A stretch of 64,000 nt of DNA from Chitinophaga pinensis DSM 2588 (lineage in GTDB: Bacteria; Bacteroidota; Bacteroidia; Chitinophagales; Chitinophagaceae). The position numbers and the translations under genes are program-made. Under the pieces are notes generated by a model. The model had not been told where the DNA came from and did not search any database. It saw nothing but the letters and a program-made list of their open reading frames with translations. The stretch lies in assembly GCF_000024005.1 (NCBI RefSeq), contig NC_013132.1, forward strand, positions 3,032,001 through 3,096,000, read 5' to 3'. Of the stretch, positions 30,509-39,274 are shown piece by piece. The stretch's first letter is position 1; each line of letters opens with the position of its first letter.

Positions 30509-30654
30509 TTCTATCTGTCATAAAGATAGAATATTAGCTGGGGAGGCAGGCTTGACAAATATCAAGAAATGCCGGAGATAAGATTCTGTATAATAGCAAC
30601 GTTTCAAATCCGTTAAATCATTCCTGTATGACCCTTTATGGAGTCGTTCATAAA

Positions 30655-30692
30655 CTCCGGCAGTCCGCGTTATATAACGGGAACTGCCGGAG
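30655..30692 (-). terminator. Hairpin after the beta-helix lipoprotein gene
   Basis: 10-bp stem CTCCGGCAGT / ACTGCCGGAG with partial inner pairing, 13 nt beyond the stop. The T-tract on the minus strand is short. Confidence 0.6.
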
Positions 30693-30704
30693 CCGTATAG
30701 TGCA

Positions 30705-32093
30705 TTAGAATCCCGGTGCGCCGATCTGGGTTTGTCCGACAGGCGTCTGGAATTTTCTGTTACCAGCGCCTGCGGCAGCCATTGTAGGATACCTTTTGTT
30801 TTTATAGACACCGTCGCCTTCTTTCAGCGTAGCGCCTTGTTCGATGTAGATATAATTCTTGTCGTAAATAGTCGATTCACCCTTCCTGGGTGCAATCAGT
30901 ACATTCCCATATATGAACTGAGCAGCTTTCATACCGGTATAGCCATTGAGACGGACGTTATTCCCTCTCGTATTGGCAATGGTATTATAACCGATCCATA
31001 CGATCGCATTTGCGCTGCCGCGCACACTGATGCCATCAGATTCATTGTTCATAAATAGGTTATTGTATATAAAGTGAGAGGAGCCTTTTTCTCCTGATCC
31101 ATAGAACTGACAGAGTTCTCCCCATCCGTCATGTACGTAATTATTGTGGGTTTTCGTATTGGTAGCTCGTCCACCTATCAGTATTCCGCCATTATGTGAA
31201 GCGTTTTGCTGCGTAGCCCAGTGGTATACTTCATTATCATAGATCTCTAACTGGTTAATAGCCGCTGTCTGAATACCATCCAGACCAGTCTCGTGTACTT
31301 TACAGTTATAGATCTTTACATTATTCCACATAGCAGGTTGTACGTATTCATGTCCGGTTGCTCCACTACCAGGAGCGCCATAATAGGGTACATTAGCGGT
31401 CAGATCCCAGTAAGTAGCTGTATGTCCTACGTACATGCCTTCATTTTTAGTATTCATGATATCGATGTCATGTATGGACAGGTTCTGCATGATCAGGTTA
31501 GGATGTACGGTACCCCGATCGCCTTTTACAGGATCTGTTTTCGCAACGATACCGTTGCCGCCGTTCATAATGGAAAGATTGCAGATCTCGATATTATCCG
31601 ATTTATTACCAATCTGTAAATCATAATAGGCTTCCCGGGCAGCTTGTGTAGAACCGCTGATAATAAAGGATTGCTGCCCCGATTGCCCACCTAATTTGAT
31701 ATAATGGCAATTCCATAATACGCACGCAACTGGTTGTCCGCCACCATTCCAGGATGGGTTACCAATACTAACGACAGAATCCTTCAGGTTTTGTATGATA
31801 ATAGGGGCTTTTGCATTACCATTCAGGTTGGAGATCAGAACGGCTTTAAATTGTCCTGCCAGATTCAGCACATCTCCTGGTTGATAAGTATTAATGGCGT
31901 TATCTATTACCAGACGGCCGTCTGCATCCGGGAGCAGTGTGAATTGTCGTCCTGTAGCGGATACTTTGGCGGTAGCGAGATTGTCCGGTGTATCCAGGGA
32001 CTCTATCAGGGTATCTTCTTTCCGGCAACTGGATGCACAGAACAGGAGGGTCGCTACAATCATTGATTGTAGAACAGAGGTGATCGGTTTCAT
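30705..32093 (-). CDS. Right-handed parallel beta-helix lipoprotein
   Basis: About 462 residues. From the ATG at 32093 the signal ends in a lipobox ATLLFCASSC, then RKED. The KED just after the cysteine fits the surface-export signal (K followed by two acidic residues) described for Capnocytophaga lipoproteins. The mature protein has the strand-turn repeats of a beta-helix: NLSIMNGGNGIVAK, IYNCKVHETGLDGIQT and NNYVHDGWGELCQFYG. Such folds include polysaccharide lyases and carbohydrate-binding proteins. No lyase catalytic signature is certain. Probably a surface polysaccharide-active or -binding protein. Confidence 0.75.
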   Translation of the reverse strand: MKPITSVLQSMIVATLLFCASSCRKEDTLIESLDTPDNLATAKVSATGRQFTLLPDADGRLVIDNAINTYQPGDVLNLAGQFKAVLISNLNGNAKAPIIIQNLKDSVVSIGNPSWNGGGQPVACVLWNCHYIKLGGQSGQQSFIISGSTQAAREAYYDLQIGNKSDNIEICNLSIMNGGNGIVAKTDPVKGDRGTVHPNLIMQNLSIHDIDIMNTKNEGMYVGHTATYWDLTANVPYYGAPGSGATGHEYVQPAMWNNVKIYNCKVHETGLDGIQTAAINQLEIYDNEVYHWATQQNASHNGGILIGGRATNTKTHNNYVHDGWGELCQFYGSGEKGSSHFIYNNLFMNNESDGISVRGSANAIVWIGYNTIANTRGNNVRLNGYTGMKAAQFIYGNVLIAPRKGESTIYDKNYIYIEQGATLKEGDGVYKNKRYPTMAAAGAGNRKFQTPVGQTQIGAPGF

Positions 32094-32383
32094 CAGTTTC
32101 GCTTTTAGGGTATGGTTAAAAACATATAGCGCGTACTTACACATACGGTAGGCGCATGTCTAAACAATAAATAAGGTTTGATAAAAGCAAAGCTTAATAT
32201 TTACAAACAATCTATATCAGTAAGTATCGGTCTGTTTAATATGCAGGTCATTTTGTCCTGAAAGATGCGGTACAAATTAGATGCCATTCCTGTCTGCAAT
32301 ACACATAATTTTACCGGCTAATGTTAAAGAAATATATCTTTACGGCTATTGAGCAATAAAACAAATTCTAAACAGAGCCAAAC

Positions 32384-32887
32384 ATGAGGAAATTATTACT
32401 GCTGCTGCTTGCACTGGCGCCTTTTACTATCCTGTCCGCACAAAATAAACGTGCGATCAAACACAATCAGTCTTTATCGGTGGCTTATCTGGCGATTAAA
32501 GATGGACTGGTAAAGAACGACTCTATTGCTGTGAAAAAAGCAGCTATTGCAATGACTGCTGCACTGGAGGAATTCAAACCCGCCGGTATGAAGGCGTATT
32601 CACAGCAGACTTTTGATGCAACCAAGACCAGATTACTGGCAGATGTGACCAGCATGGCCGGTACACAGAACGTGAACAAACAAAGAAAATATTTTGCTGG
32701 TTGCTCCGAGGCTTTCTGGCAACTGACAGGTATCATTCCGATGTATAAGTCAACATTTTATTATCAGCAATGTCCGATGACAGGTGTTACCTGGGTAAGC
32801 AACACAGATGAAATCAAAAATCCGTATTATCCTAAGAATATGCTGACCTGCGGGAAGGTTATCGGGGAACATACGGTTTCGTTGTAA
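32384..32887 (+). CDS. Secreted DUF3347 protein (probable copper binding)
   Basis: 167 residues with a signal peptide ending LSAQN. The DUF3347 core is a helical bundle followed by a metal-binding end. C130 and M132 lie in YYQQCPMTG, and M153 and C156 lie in NPYYPKNMLTCGKV. These residues match the family pattern seen at the C-terminus of CusB-like copper efflux adaptors. Here the domain stands alone, as a likely periplasmic copper-binding protein. It lies about 2 kb upstream of the MNIO peptide system, which could also serve copper handling; that link is inference. Confidence 0.8.
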   Translation: MRKLLLLLLALAPFTILSAQNKRAIKHNQSLSVAYLAIKDGLVKNDSIAVKKAAIAMTAALEEFKPAGMKAYSQQTFDATKTRLLADVTSMAGTQNVNKQRKYFAGCSEAFWQLTGIIPMYKSTFYYQQCPMTGVTWVSNTDEIKNPYYPKNMLTCGKVIGEHTVSL

Positions 32888-32915
32888 ACAACGGTAAGTG
32901 ATTATAACCAGATGG

Positions 32916-32955
32916 AAGCATGTCCGCAGATTTCTCCTGCGGACATGCTTTTTTA
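32916..32955 (+). terminator. Strong terminator after the DUF3347 gene
   Basis: 14-bp perfect stem (32916-32929 with 32937-32950), 7-nt loop, T-run from 32949. Confidence 0.9.
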
Positions 32956-33042
32956 ATGTCCGGGGATGGTATTTTTATTTATGTACCGGACAAGACATTA
33001 TGATTATGTTAGCATTATTAATAAAAAAGGATACCTATCTTT

Positions 33043-33582
33043 ATGGAGATGATACGGACAATCCTTTTTACCGCAATTTTGCTGTCGGCTATGGGCGTAA
33101 AGGCACAGGTGCCTGCGACTGTTGGTGCGCAGGATAGCACGCAATCTTTCTTCAGACGCCCTTCTCATAATACGGACAGCAGCTTCCAGAAGAAATGGTA
33201 TGTGACAAAATATGCAGGTTTGTCCACAGGATTTATTGGTTTTAAGGGAGGAGGAGGATCATATCTGTCCGCCCCCCTGGCATTACAGCTGAATAAGCCA
33301 CTGACCAATAATATAACCGCTTTCGCGAACGTATCAGCAGCCCCTTATCTTTTTAATTTCAACACTGTTACGCGGCAAACGGGTCTTTCCAAGACCAATA
33401 ACTTCATGCAGGTCAGGAAGTTGGGCGCTAACGCCGCCGCTTCAGTAGGTGTAATGTACACGAATGACCAGAAGACGTTCTCTATTTCCGGAAGTATCGG
33501 CGTCAGCAGAGGCAGCTATAATGGCTATTCGCCTTTCTACGCACCGGCTACTTTCCCGGTGATGGGAAATGGTCTGCAATAG
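33043..33582 (+). CDS. Secreted hypothetical protein, possible outer-membrane or surface protein
   Basis: 179 residues with a signal peptide (LFTAILLSAMGVKAQ). The mature part is rich in Gly, Ser, Asn and aromatic residues in alternating pattern (KYAGLSTGFIGFKGGGGSY, AAASVGVMYTNDQKTFSISG), which suggests beta-strands of an outer-membrane type. Not otherwise recognised. It has its own transcription unit between two terminator-like gaps. Confidence 0.55.
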   Translation: MEMIRTILFTAILLSAMGVKAQVPATVGAQDSTQSFFRRPSHNTDSSFQKKWYVTKYAGLSTGFIGFKGGGGSYLSAPLALQLNKPLTNNITAFANVSAAPYLFNFNTVTRQTGLSKTNNFMQVRKLGANAAASVGVMYTNDQKTFSISGSIGVSRGSYNGYSPFYAPATFPVMGNGLQ

Positions 33583-33749
33583 TGACTCCCGGTATCACTC
33601 CACACGGATATTTCACACCCATCAGTAATTTTTATCGTGTTAAAGGCCAGGTACCCCAATTGCCTGCTGCTTTTCCTTTGAGGAATATGGCTTGATTTTC
33701 AGTAAATTACTACTGTAAAATGCATCCATTAATCTTCAAAGGCTAAGTT

Positions 33750-34715
33750 ATGAAAGGTAGATCTTTAAAGCAGGACAAATGGCCTGTATTGAAATTTGAC
33801 GACTTGAAAGGTACATTGGCAGCCGTACATCTGTGGACACAGGTCGTAGGGAAGATCCGTCTCAGGAAGATGCCCTGGTTAAATCACTCCTGGCACGTAA
33901 CCCTGTATGTTACTGCCAATGGATTGAGTTCCGGCAGTATGCCTTATGAACATGGAATTTTTCAGATGGATTTTGATTTTCACCGACACCAGCTGGTGAT
34001 TACGGCAAGCACAGGCGGAAGAGATACGGTAGACCTGGCCCCCGGAACAGTGGCTGGCTTTTATAATGCCGTTATCACAAAATTGAAAGCCCTGGATATC
34101 CACACCGCTATATATACAACCCCCAGCGAACTGGAAGGCGCTATTCCTTTTGAGGAGGATCATGCACAGCGCCCATATGATCCGCAACAAATGGAAGATT
34201 ACTGGCAGGCCCTTGTAAGAGTGCATAATGTATTGACACGGTTCAGGTCCGGATTTACAGGCAAAAACAGCCCGGTTCATTTCTTCTGGGGTGCTTTTGA
34301 TCTGGCGGTTACCCGCTTTTCCGGCAGAGATGCCCCTTTGCACCAGGGATCTGCTCCTAACATGCCGGCAGCGGTTATGCAGGAATCTTATTCAAAGGAA
34401 GTAAGCTCCTGCGGATTCTGGCCAGGCAGTGAACAATATCCACACGTTGCTTTCTATTCTTATTGTTATCCGGGGAATGAGGCTTTTGGTCAGCAGCCTG
34501 TTCAGCCTGAAGCCGCTTTTTATAGTAATGAAATGGGAGAGTACCTGCTGCATTATGAGGCGGTACAACAGGCAGATAATCCTGAAGAGACATTACTGGC
34601 TTTTCTGCAATCCACTTATGAGGCATGCGCCAATACCGCGCATTGGGATCGTACATCACTGGAATGTGATCTGTCCCACCTGGAGAATGAATACGGATGT
34701 TATAAACAGCGATGA
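33750..34715 (+). CDS. DUF5996 family protein
   Basis: 321 residues, no signal. The family's characteristic start is clear: WPVLKFDDLKGTLAAVHLWT, then GKIRL and NHSWHVTLYVTANGL, then FQMDFDFHRHQLVI. Later blocks SPVHFFWGAFDLAVTRFSGR and FYSYCYPGN also match DUF5996. Members are soluble proteins of unknown function, widespread in bacteria. Not obviously linked to the neighbouring peptide system, though it is the gene just upstream on the same strand. Confidence 0.8.
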   Translation: MKGRSLKQDKWPVLKFDDLKGTLAAVHLWTQVVGKIRLRKMPWLNHSWHVTLYVTANGLSSGSMPYEHGIFQMDFDFHRHQLVITASTGGRDTVDLAPGTVAGFYNAVITKLKALDIHTAIYTTPSELEGAIPFEEDHAQRPYDPQQMEDYWQALVRVHNVLTRFRSGFTGKNSPVHFFWGAFDLAVTRFSGRDAPLHQGSAPNMPAAVMQESYSKEVSSCGFWPGSEQYPHVAFYSYCYPGNEAFGQQPVQPEAAFYSNEMGEYLLHYEAVQQADNPEETLLAFLQSTYEACANTAHWDRTSLECDLSHLENEYGCYKQR

Positions 34716-34851
34716 GTATTTATAACCCGGCTGTAACTTTTTATTTTACACCACGTTTAACAGGTAGTAATTCCCAGTGCCTGTAACGACTGGTAGCTGT
34801 AGTCCGGGGACAATAAATACCTATTTCTTTATTCATCTTAAAGACACAAGA

Positions 34852-35007
34852 ATGAAGCTGTCAAAATCTCTTATCAGCGCGATTCTGATCGGTATCGCTA
34901 TTCAGACAACTGTGGTTTCCTGCGGGAAAGACGAACAGCCAAAACCCAAAGAAAAGCCCAAACAAAGTCAACCGCTGGACGCTTGTCCTGCTTGTGGTAT
35001 GGGTTGA
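34852..35007 (+). CDS. Probable MNIO-class RiPP precursor, lipoprotein-like (51 aa)
   Basis: A small peptide with three parts. Residues 1-23 are a lipoprotein signal ending in VVSC (C24). Residues 25-42 form a Lys/Pro/Gln-rich linker. The end is DACPACGMG, with C45 and C48. I recognise this layout from chryseobasin-related peptides, in which Cys residues are oxidised by a DUF692 (MNIO) enzyme, and such an enzyme begins 36 nt downstream. After C24 comes GKDE, a K-plus-two-acidic pattern like the surface-export signal of Capnocytophaga lipoproteins. The ATG at 34852 is chosen because it starts the signal; in-frame codons from 34777 are not needed. The modification and metal-binding role are inferred. 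Confidence 0.75.
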   Translation: MKLSKSLISAILIGIAIQTTVVSCGKDEQPKPKEKPKQSQPLDACPACGMG

Positions 35008-35043
35008 TAACTAATCAGACATTTACGCTGTAATTTCAAAAGG

Positions 35044-36168
35044 GTGCCAAAAGTTTTATCGGCTGTTGCCTGTAATCTGGATGCAAACATCCTCGCTGCT
35101 TGTTTGCCTTTAATGGAAGAATCCAGAATAGAAGCCATAGAGTGGTCGTTCGATGCATTATATAAGGTGAAAGAAGTACCTGATTGGTTTCGGGAACTGC
35201 TGACAGCCTTTAGTGATGAAAACCGTTTGATCGGTCATGGTGTTTTCTTTTCTCTCTTTTCAGGCAAATGGTTACCTGAACAGGAGAACTGGCTAAAACA
35301 TTTATCACAGACCGCCGATGCTTTTCAGTTTGATCATATTACGGAGCACTTCGGGTTCATGACCGGTAAGGATTTTCATCAGGGTGCTCCGCTGAATATT
35401 CCATATACTGCCATTACACTCAATATTGGCAGAGACAGACTGAAACGCATATACGAGGCTTGTAAAAGGCCCGTTGGACTTGAAAATCTGGCATTCTCCT
35501 ATTCACTGGATGAAGTAAAACGACATGGCGCCTTTTTGGAACAGCTACTGGAACCGGTCAACGGTTTTATTATTCTGGATCTGCATAACCTATACTGTCA
35601 GCTGCGGAATTTTGATGTCACATTTGAAGAAATGATCGCTTTGTATCCATTGGATAGGGTGAGAGAAATACACATCTCGGGTGGCAGCTGGGAAGATTCT
35701 GTAGCTACCCCCTCCCGTAGTATAAGAAGGGATACACATGATGATGCGGTTCCCACAGAAGTGTTTCAGCTGCTTGAAATGACCATTCCACGATGTCCGC
35801 AGCTTAAATATGTGGTATTGGAACAATTAGGTAATGGACTGGAAACTGAGACAAGCAGACAATACTTTTATAATGATTTCCTCCGGATGCAGGAGATCAT
35901 TCAGCAGCATAACGATCAGGCAGATGATACTTCGACAGATCCTTTTTTGCCTTTAATACCTTTTTCAACTGACGCTGTTGTTGAAGACATGATGCTGTAT
36001 CAGCAACAGCTGGAACTGTCTGCCATATTCGAATCATCTGCATCTTATGGAGAGGCGATGCAGTCACTTTCAACATCATCACTGGCCAATTCAGACTGGA
36101 GAATAGAACAATGGGAACCACATATGATTGAAACCGCTGTTAAGATTGCACAGAAGTGGATGAAATAA
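35044..36168 (+). CDS. DUF692 / MNIO family oxidase (RiPP-modifying multinuclear iron enzyme)
   Basis: 374 residues; GTG start at 35044 preceded by AAAAGG. The family is a TIM barrel with two or three irons that oxidises peptide cysteines (MbnB, TglH, ChrH). Likely ligands are all visible: H65 in IGHGVFFS, H98 and E101-H102 in DHITEHFGF, E147 in GLENLAF, D179-H181-N182 in DLHNLY, H210 in EIHISGG, H232-D233 in THDDAVP, and E260 in VLEQLG. The barrel ends near residue 285, and an 85-residue helical extension follows. No separate partner protein gene (RRE type) is adjacent, which is unusual, so the extension may act in substrate binding. Its presumed substrate is the CPACGMG peptide just upstream. 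Confidence 0.88.
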   Translation: MPKVLSAVACNLDANILAACLPLMEESRIEAIEWSFDALYKVKEVPDWFRELLTAFSDENRLIGHGVFFSLFSGKWLPEQENWLKHLSQTADAFQFDHITEHFGFMTGKDFHQGAPLNIPYTAITLNIGRDRLKRIYEACKRPVGLENLAFSYSLDEVKRHGAFLEQLLEPVNGFIILDLHNLYCQLRNFDVTFEEMIALYPLDRVREIHISGGSWEDSVATPSRSIRRDTHDDAVPTEVFQLLEMTIPRCPQLKYVVLEQLGNGLETETSRQYFYNDFLRMQEIIQQHNDQADDTSTDPFLPLIPFSTDAVVEDMMLYQQQLELSAIFESSASYGEAMQSLSTSSLANSDWRIEQWEPHMIETAVKIAQKWMK

Positions 36169-36269
36169 AATAAGGAAGGTGACGGTAGCTTGAGGTTATT
36201 ATGGACAAAGTTGGCTGGTAGCCTCTTTCCATTTAGATACAATTAGTGCACCTATCTGTAGCGTACAAC

Positions 36270-36797
36270 TTAAAGCGTTAGCTGAAATAATAAACGCCCA
36301 CTTGTTCGTGTAAGTGTATATGGACGCTCTTCAAGCACGGGATCAGTTACGATGATATAATAAGGCTTACAAGGATTGTCAGCTTTTTCTTCCTTGTTTG
36401 TGTAAGACAAGGTCGTCGTACCCACAGTAGGAATCGTTATCTTATATTTGAACGCTCCTTTTCGGGTATCAGTAATAAGAAATGCCAATGATCCATACCG
36501 GGGCGAGCCAGCATCCTTTATAACCCCAAACGGCACCGCAGTGCTACTTTCAAGCTCCTGCGTGACGGTGATGGCTGCTTCATCGATATCTCCGGATAAA
36601 AGTATGTTTTCTCCCGTTTGTCCATCTATCAGGACCATATTGACCTGTGTAGGTGCTTTTTCACTTATTAAGTCTTCGCAGGGATTAGGTGCTTTTGTTT
36701 TCCTGCATCCTGTGCTAATACTTGCGATAGCCAGTAGTATCAGTGGCAGATAATAAAATTGCTTAGTAAGAATATAGTTTAGTCGTGTCTTTTTCAT
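36270..36797 (-). CDS. Lipoprotein, hypothetical
   Basis: From the ATG at 36797 (MKKTRLNYILTKQF), about 175 residues. The signal ends in the lipobox ASISTGC, followed by RKTK. The mature part looks like a small beta-sandwich, with TQVNMVLIDGQTGENILLSG and KYKITIPTVGTTTLSY. Not recognised. It lies 37 nt downstream of another lipoprotein gene on the same strand, so the two likely form an operon. Confidence 0.6.
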   Translation of the reverse strand: MKKTRLNYILTKQFYYLPLILLAIASISTGCRKTKAPNPCEDLISEKAPTQVNMVLIDGQTGENILLSGDIDEAAITVTQELESSTAVPFGVIKDAGSPRYGSLAFLITDTRKGAFKYKITIPTVGTTTLSYTNKEEKADNPCKPYYIIVTDPVLEERPYTLTRTSGRLLFQLTL

Positions 36798-36834
36798 AAG
36801 GGATTTATTTTTTGAAGGGTAAGGTGCCAATCAT

Positions 36835-37215
36835 CTATCGCTGCCATGCTTTATTGAACTTTTCAGTTTCTTCTGCTGATGGGTTTGTAATTCCAAGCAC
36901 TTCTCCGGTGCCATTGTTCGATATATAAAATTTCAGGGGACTGAGCTGTCTGGTGCTTTCCTCAATAGCTTCATAATATAAATTACCGTTTTTTATACGC
37001 CGGTCAAACTTGAAAAAGGACGCATATTGTCCGAGTCCAAGCCGGTATACAGTGCCGGTATCCAGTACGATACTATTAGCCGCAGTAACAAGCTGATAAG
37101 TGTAACTGCTAATACCCTTACTAACTTCGGGTAACCTGGATGCAATGGGAGTACTTGGTTTTTTGCAGGCAACAACAAGTGGTAATAATAGGTAGTAAAG
37201 GAAATGCGTCTTCAT
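36835..37215 (-). CDS. Lipoprotein, hypothetical
   Basis: 126 residues. A short signal is followed by the lipobox LPLVVAC, then KKPST. The mature part has SYTYQLVTAANSIVLDTGTV and LKFYISNNGTGEVLG, suggesting a small beta domain. Not recognised. First gene of the two-gene lipoprotein unit. Both genes face the MNIO gene convergently and share no visible link with it. Confidence 0.55.
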   Translation of the reverse strand: MKTHFLYYLLLPLVVACKKPSTPIASRLPEVSKGISSYTYQLVTAANSIVLDTGTVYRLGLGQYASFFKFDRRIKNGNLYYEAIEESTRQLSPLKFYISNNGTGEVLGITNPSAEETEKFNKAWQR

Positions 37216-37305
37216 ACATGAATGTACTCAAATTATTTCTAAAGAAGAAGTGAAATCCGGTATTTCACTCAAGGTAAATAAAGACAATATAATGAAGACT
37301 ATGTC

Positions 37306-37313
37306 TATATTTG
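37306..37313 (+). promoter_or_regulatory. Possible Bacteroidota -7 promoter element
   Basis: TATATTTG matches TAnnTTTG about 69 nt upstream of the methyltransferase ATG, in the gap that separates it from the divergent lipoprotein gene. No clear -33 element is visible, so the call is weak. Confidence 0.3.
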
Positions 37314-37381
37314 AAGATAAGTACAAAAGACAGCAACAGGGAACAATGAGCAACCCCGGACAGTACGCAAACAGTTGAAAG

Positions 37382-39187
37382 ATGGCTAATCAGGAGAGAC
37401 AATCAAAGGAATACACATTTGAACCAGTTAAGGGCTATCCGATGTTACATTGGAAAGGCAGGCGTCCTTTTAATATTACCCGGTATTATCCTGCCCAATT
37501 GAAAGATGTCTATGGAAAAGAGGTGAAGAGATGGATGAATAAGATATTCTGGGGGGATAATTTACAGGTGATGAGTCATCTGCTAAAAGACTATAAAGGA
37601 CAAATTGACTTCATTTATATCGATCCTCCTTACGACAGCAAAGCTGATTACAGAAAGAAGATAAAATTACGGGGAAAAGAAGTCATTAATAATGCGATAT
37701 CGTTTGAGGAAAAGCAGTATACCGATATATGGTCTAATGACGAGTATCTGCAATTTATGTATGAGCGGCTTATGCTGATCAGAGAGCTGCTGTCGGATAA
37801 AGGATCCATTATTTTACAATGCGACTGGCATAAAGTGCATCACCTGAGATGTATCATGGATGAGATCTTCGGCCCCGACAATTGCATCAATGAAATCATC
37901 TGGCATTATAAGACCTTTCAGGGACAGACAAAGAAGTATTTCGCCCGAAAACATGATAACCTGTTGTTTTATAAAAAAGGATCGGACTTTATTTATAATA
38001 AATTGTATGATACCTCACTGGAGAATACCATTGATGCTGTCAGATGGGCTGACTATATCGATGAAAACGGCAGGATTTATGGAAAAAAAATGCCGTTACA
38101 GGACAGCCGCTTCATCAGGTATCTGAATAAATGGAAACGGGCGTATAAAAGAGAACCAGAGGCAGATGATGTTATTTATGAAGCAAAAGGTCAACCGCTC
38201 GACTCTGTATGGGACATGAAAGGGCTTGATCCTAAATCGGAAGAAAAGTTAGGCTATCCTACACAAAAGCCGGAAGATCTGATGGAAAGAATAATCCTGG
38301 CAACGACAAACCGCGGATCGATTGTTTTTGATTGTTTTATGGGCTCCGGCACTGTACAGGCAGTTGCCATGAAAACCGGGAGAAAGTTTATTGGCGCTGA
38401 TATCAATTTAGGGGCGGTACAGACGACCACGAAGCGTCTGTTGCATGTTGCCGCAGAACTGAATAAACGGAAGGAAAAAATAACCCGGTATACTGGATTC
38501 CAGGTGTATAACGTTAACCATTTTGATGTATTCCGGAACCCACTGGAGGCAAAGGAGATATTAATAAAAGCACTTGAAATAAAACCCTTTCCCAATAACA
38601 ACGTCTATGATGGCAAGAAAGATGGGAGAATGGTCAGCATTATGCCGATTAACAGAATAACTACCCTTGCTGATCTGAATGAATTAATAGCCAATTTTGA
38701 CTACAAGGCGTTTGAGAAATTAAAAAGCAAACATCCCCGAAAACCTGTACTTCGTCTTCTGTTAATCTGTATGGGACATGAACCCGACTTAGCAATACAT
38801 TTACAAAGTACTGTTCCCTATAAATTGGATATTGAAGTAGTAGATATTTTAAAAGATAAAACTACACTTGAATTGAAACGGGATGCAGAAGCCACGATAG
38901 CTATTGAAGATGCGAAGGTTATTATACAGGCGTTTTACCCGATCAATCTTTTGCAGAAACTATCTCTTCAGCGGGAGAATGTTGGTGACTGGAAAGAATT
39001 GGTGGATAGTGTTATGATCGATTATAACTATGATGGCGCTGTATTCAAACCTAAAGTAGTAGATGTGCCGGAGCGTCATCGTCTGGTAGAGGGCGTGTAT
39101 CCTATTCCGAAAAATGCAGGTGTTATCCATATTAAAATTACAGACCTCTTATCTGAAGTATTTGAGCAGACTGTCAGAAATGGCTAA
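37382..39187 (+). CDS. Orphan site-specific DNA methyltransferase, beta class (601 aa)
   Basis: Amino-methyltransferase (N6-adenine or N4-cytosine) acting on DNA. Motif IV DPPY is at 81-84, followed by the insert that would hold the target-recognition region. Then come motif X-like YPTQKPEDLMERII (about 292-305) and motif I-like FDCFMGSGT (about 317-324). DPPY before FxGxG defines the beta order. The C-terminal 250 residues are of unknown type and resemble the extended Mod subunits of type III systems. No restriction gene flanks it: the next gene is a TonB receptor. It is therefore solitary here, with a recognition sequence that cannot be predicted. Lys/Asn/Ile-rich codons compared with neighbours hint at transfer. 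Confidence 0.87.
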   Translation: MANQERQSKEYTFEPVKGYPMLHWKGRRPFNITRYYPAQLKDVYGKEVKRWMNKIFWGDNLQVMSHLLKDYKGQIDFIYIDPPYDSKADYRKKIKLRGKEVINNAISFEEKQYTDIWSNDEYLQFMYERLMLIRELLSDKGSIILQCDWHKVHHLRCIMDEIFGPDNCINEIIWHYKTFQGQTKKYFARKHDNLLFYKKGSDFIYNKLYDTSLENTIDAVRWADYIDENGRIYGKKMPLQDSRFIRYLNKWKRAYKREPEADDVIYEAKGQPLDSVWDMKGLDPKSEEKLGYPTQKPEDLMERIILATTNRGSIVFDCFMGSGTVQAVAMKTGRKFIGADINLGAVQTTTKRLLHVAAELNKRKEKITRYTGFQVYNVNHFDVFRNPLEAKEILIKALEIKPFPNNNVYDGKKDGRMVSIMPINRITTLADLNELIANFDYKAFEKLKSKHPRKPVLRLLLICMGHEPDLAIHLQSTVPYKLDIEVVDILKDKTTLELKRDAEATIAIEDAKVIIQAFYPINLLQKLSLQRENVGDWKELVDSVMIDYNYDGAVFKPKVVDVPERHRLVEGVYPIPKNAGVIHIKITDLLSEVFEQTVRNG

Positions 39188-39274
39188 TCGCTTTTTTCCG
39201 CATTAGATAAATTCTTTTCCCATTTCGATTATTTATTCGCGCGCATCGTGATAAACTTTGCAGCCAAATAATCC

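Noticed and set aside
33750..35007. DUF5996 gene as a member of the MNIO peptide system
   Set aside because: It is a widespread soluble family with no known link to RiPPs, and a 136-nt gap separates it from the peptide gene.
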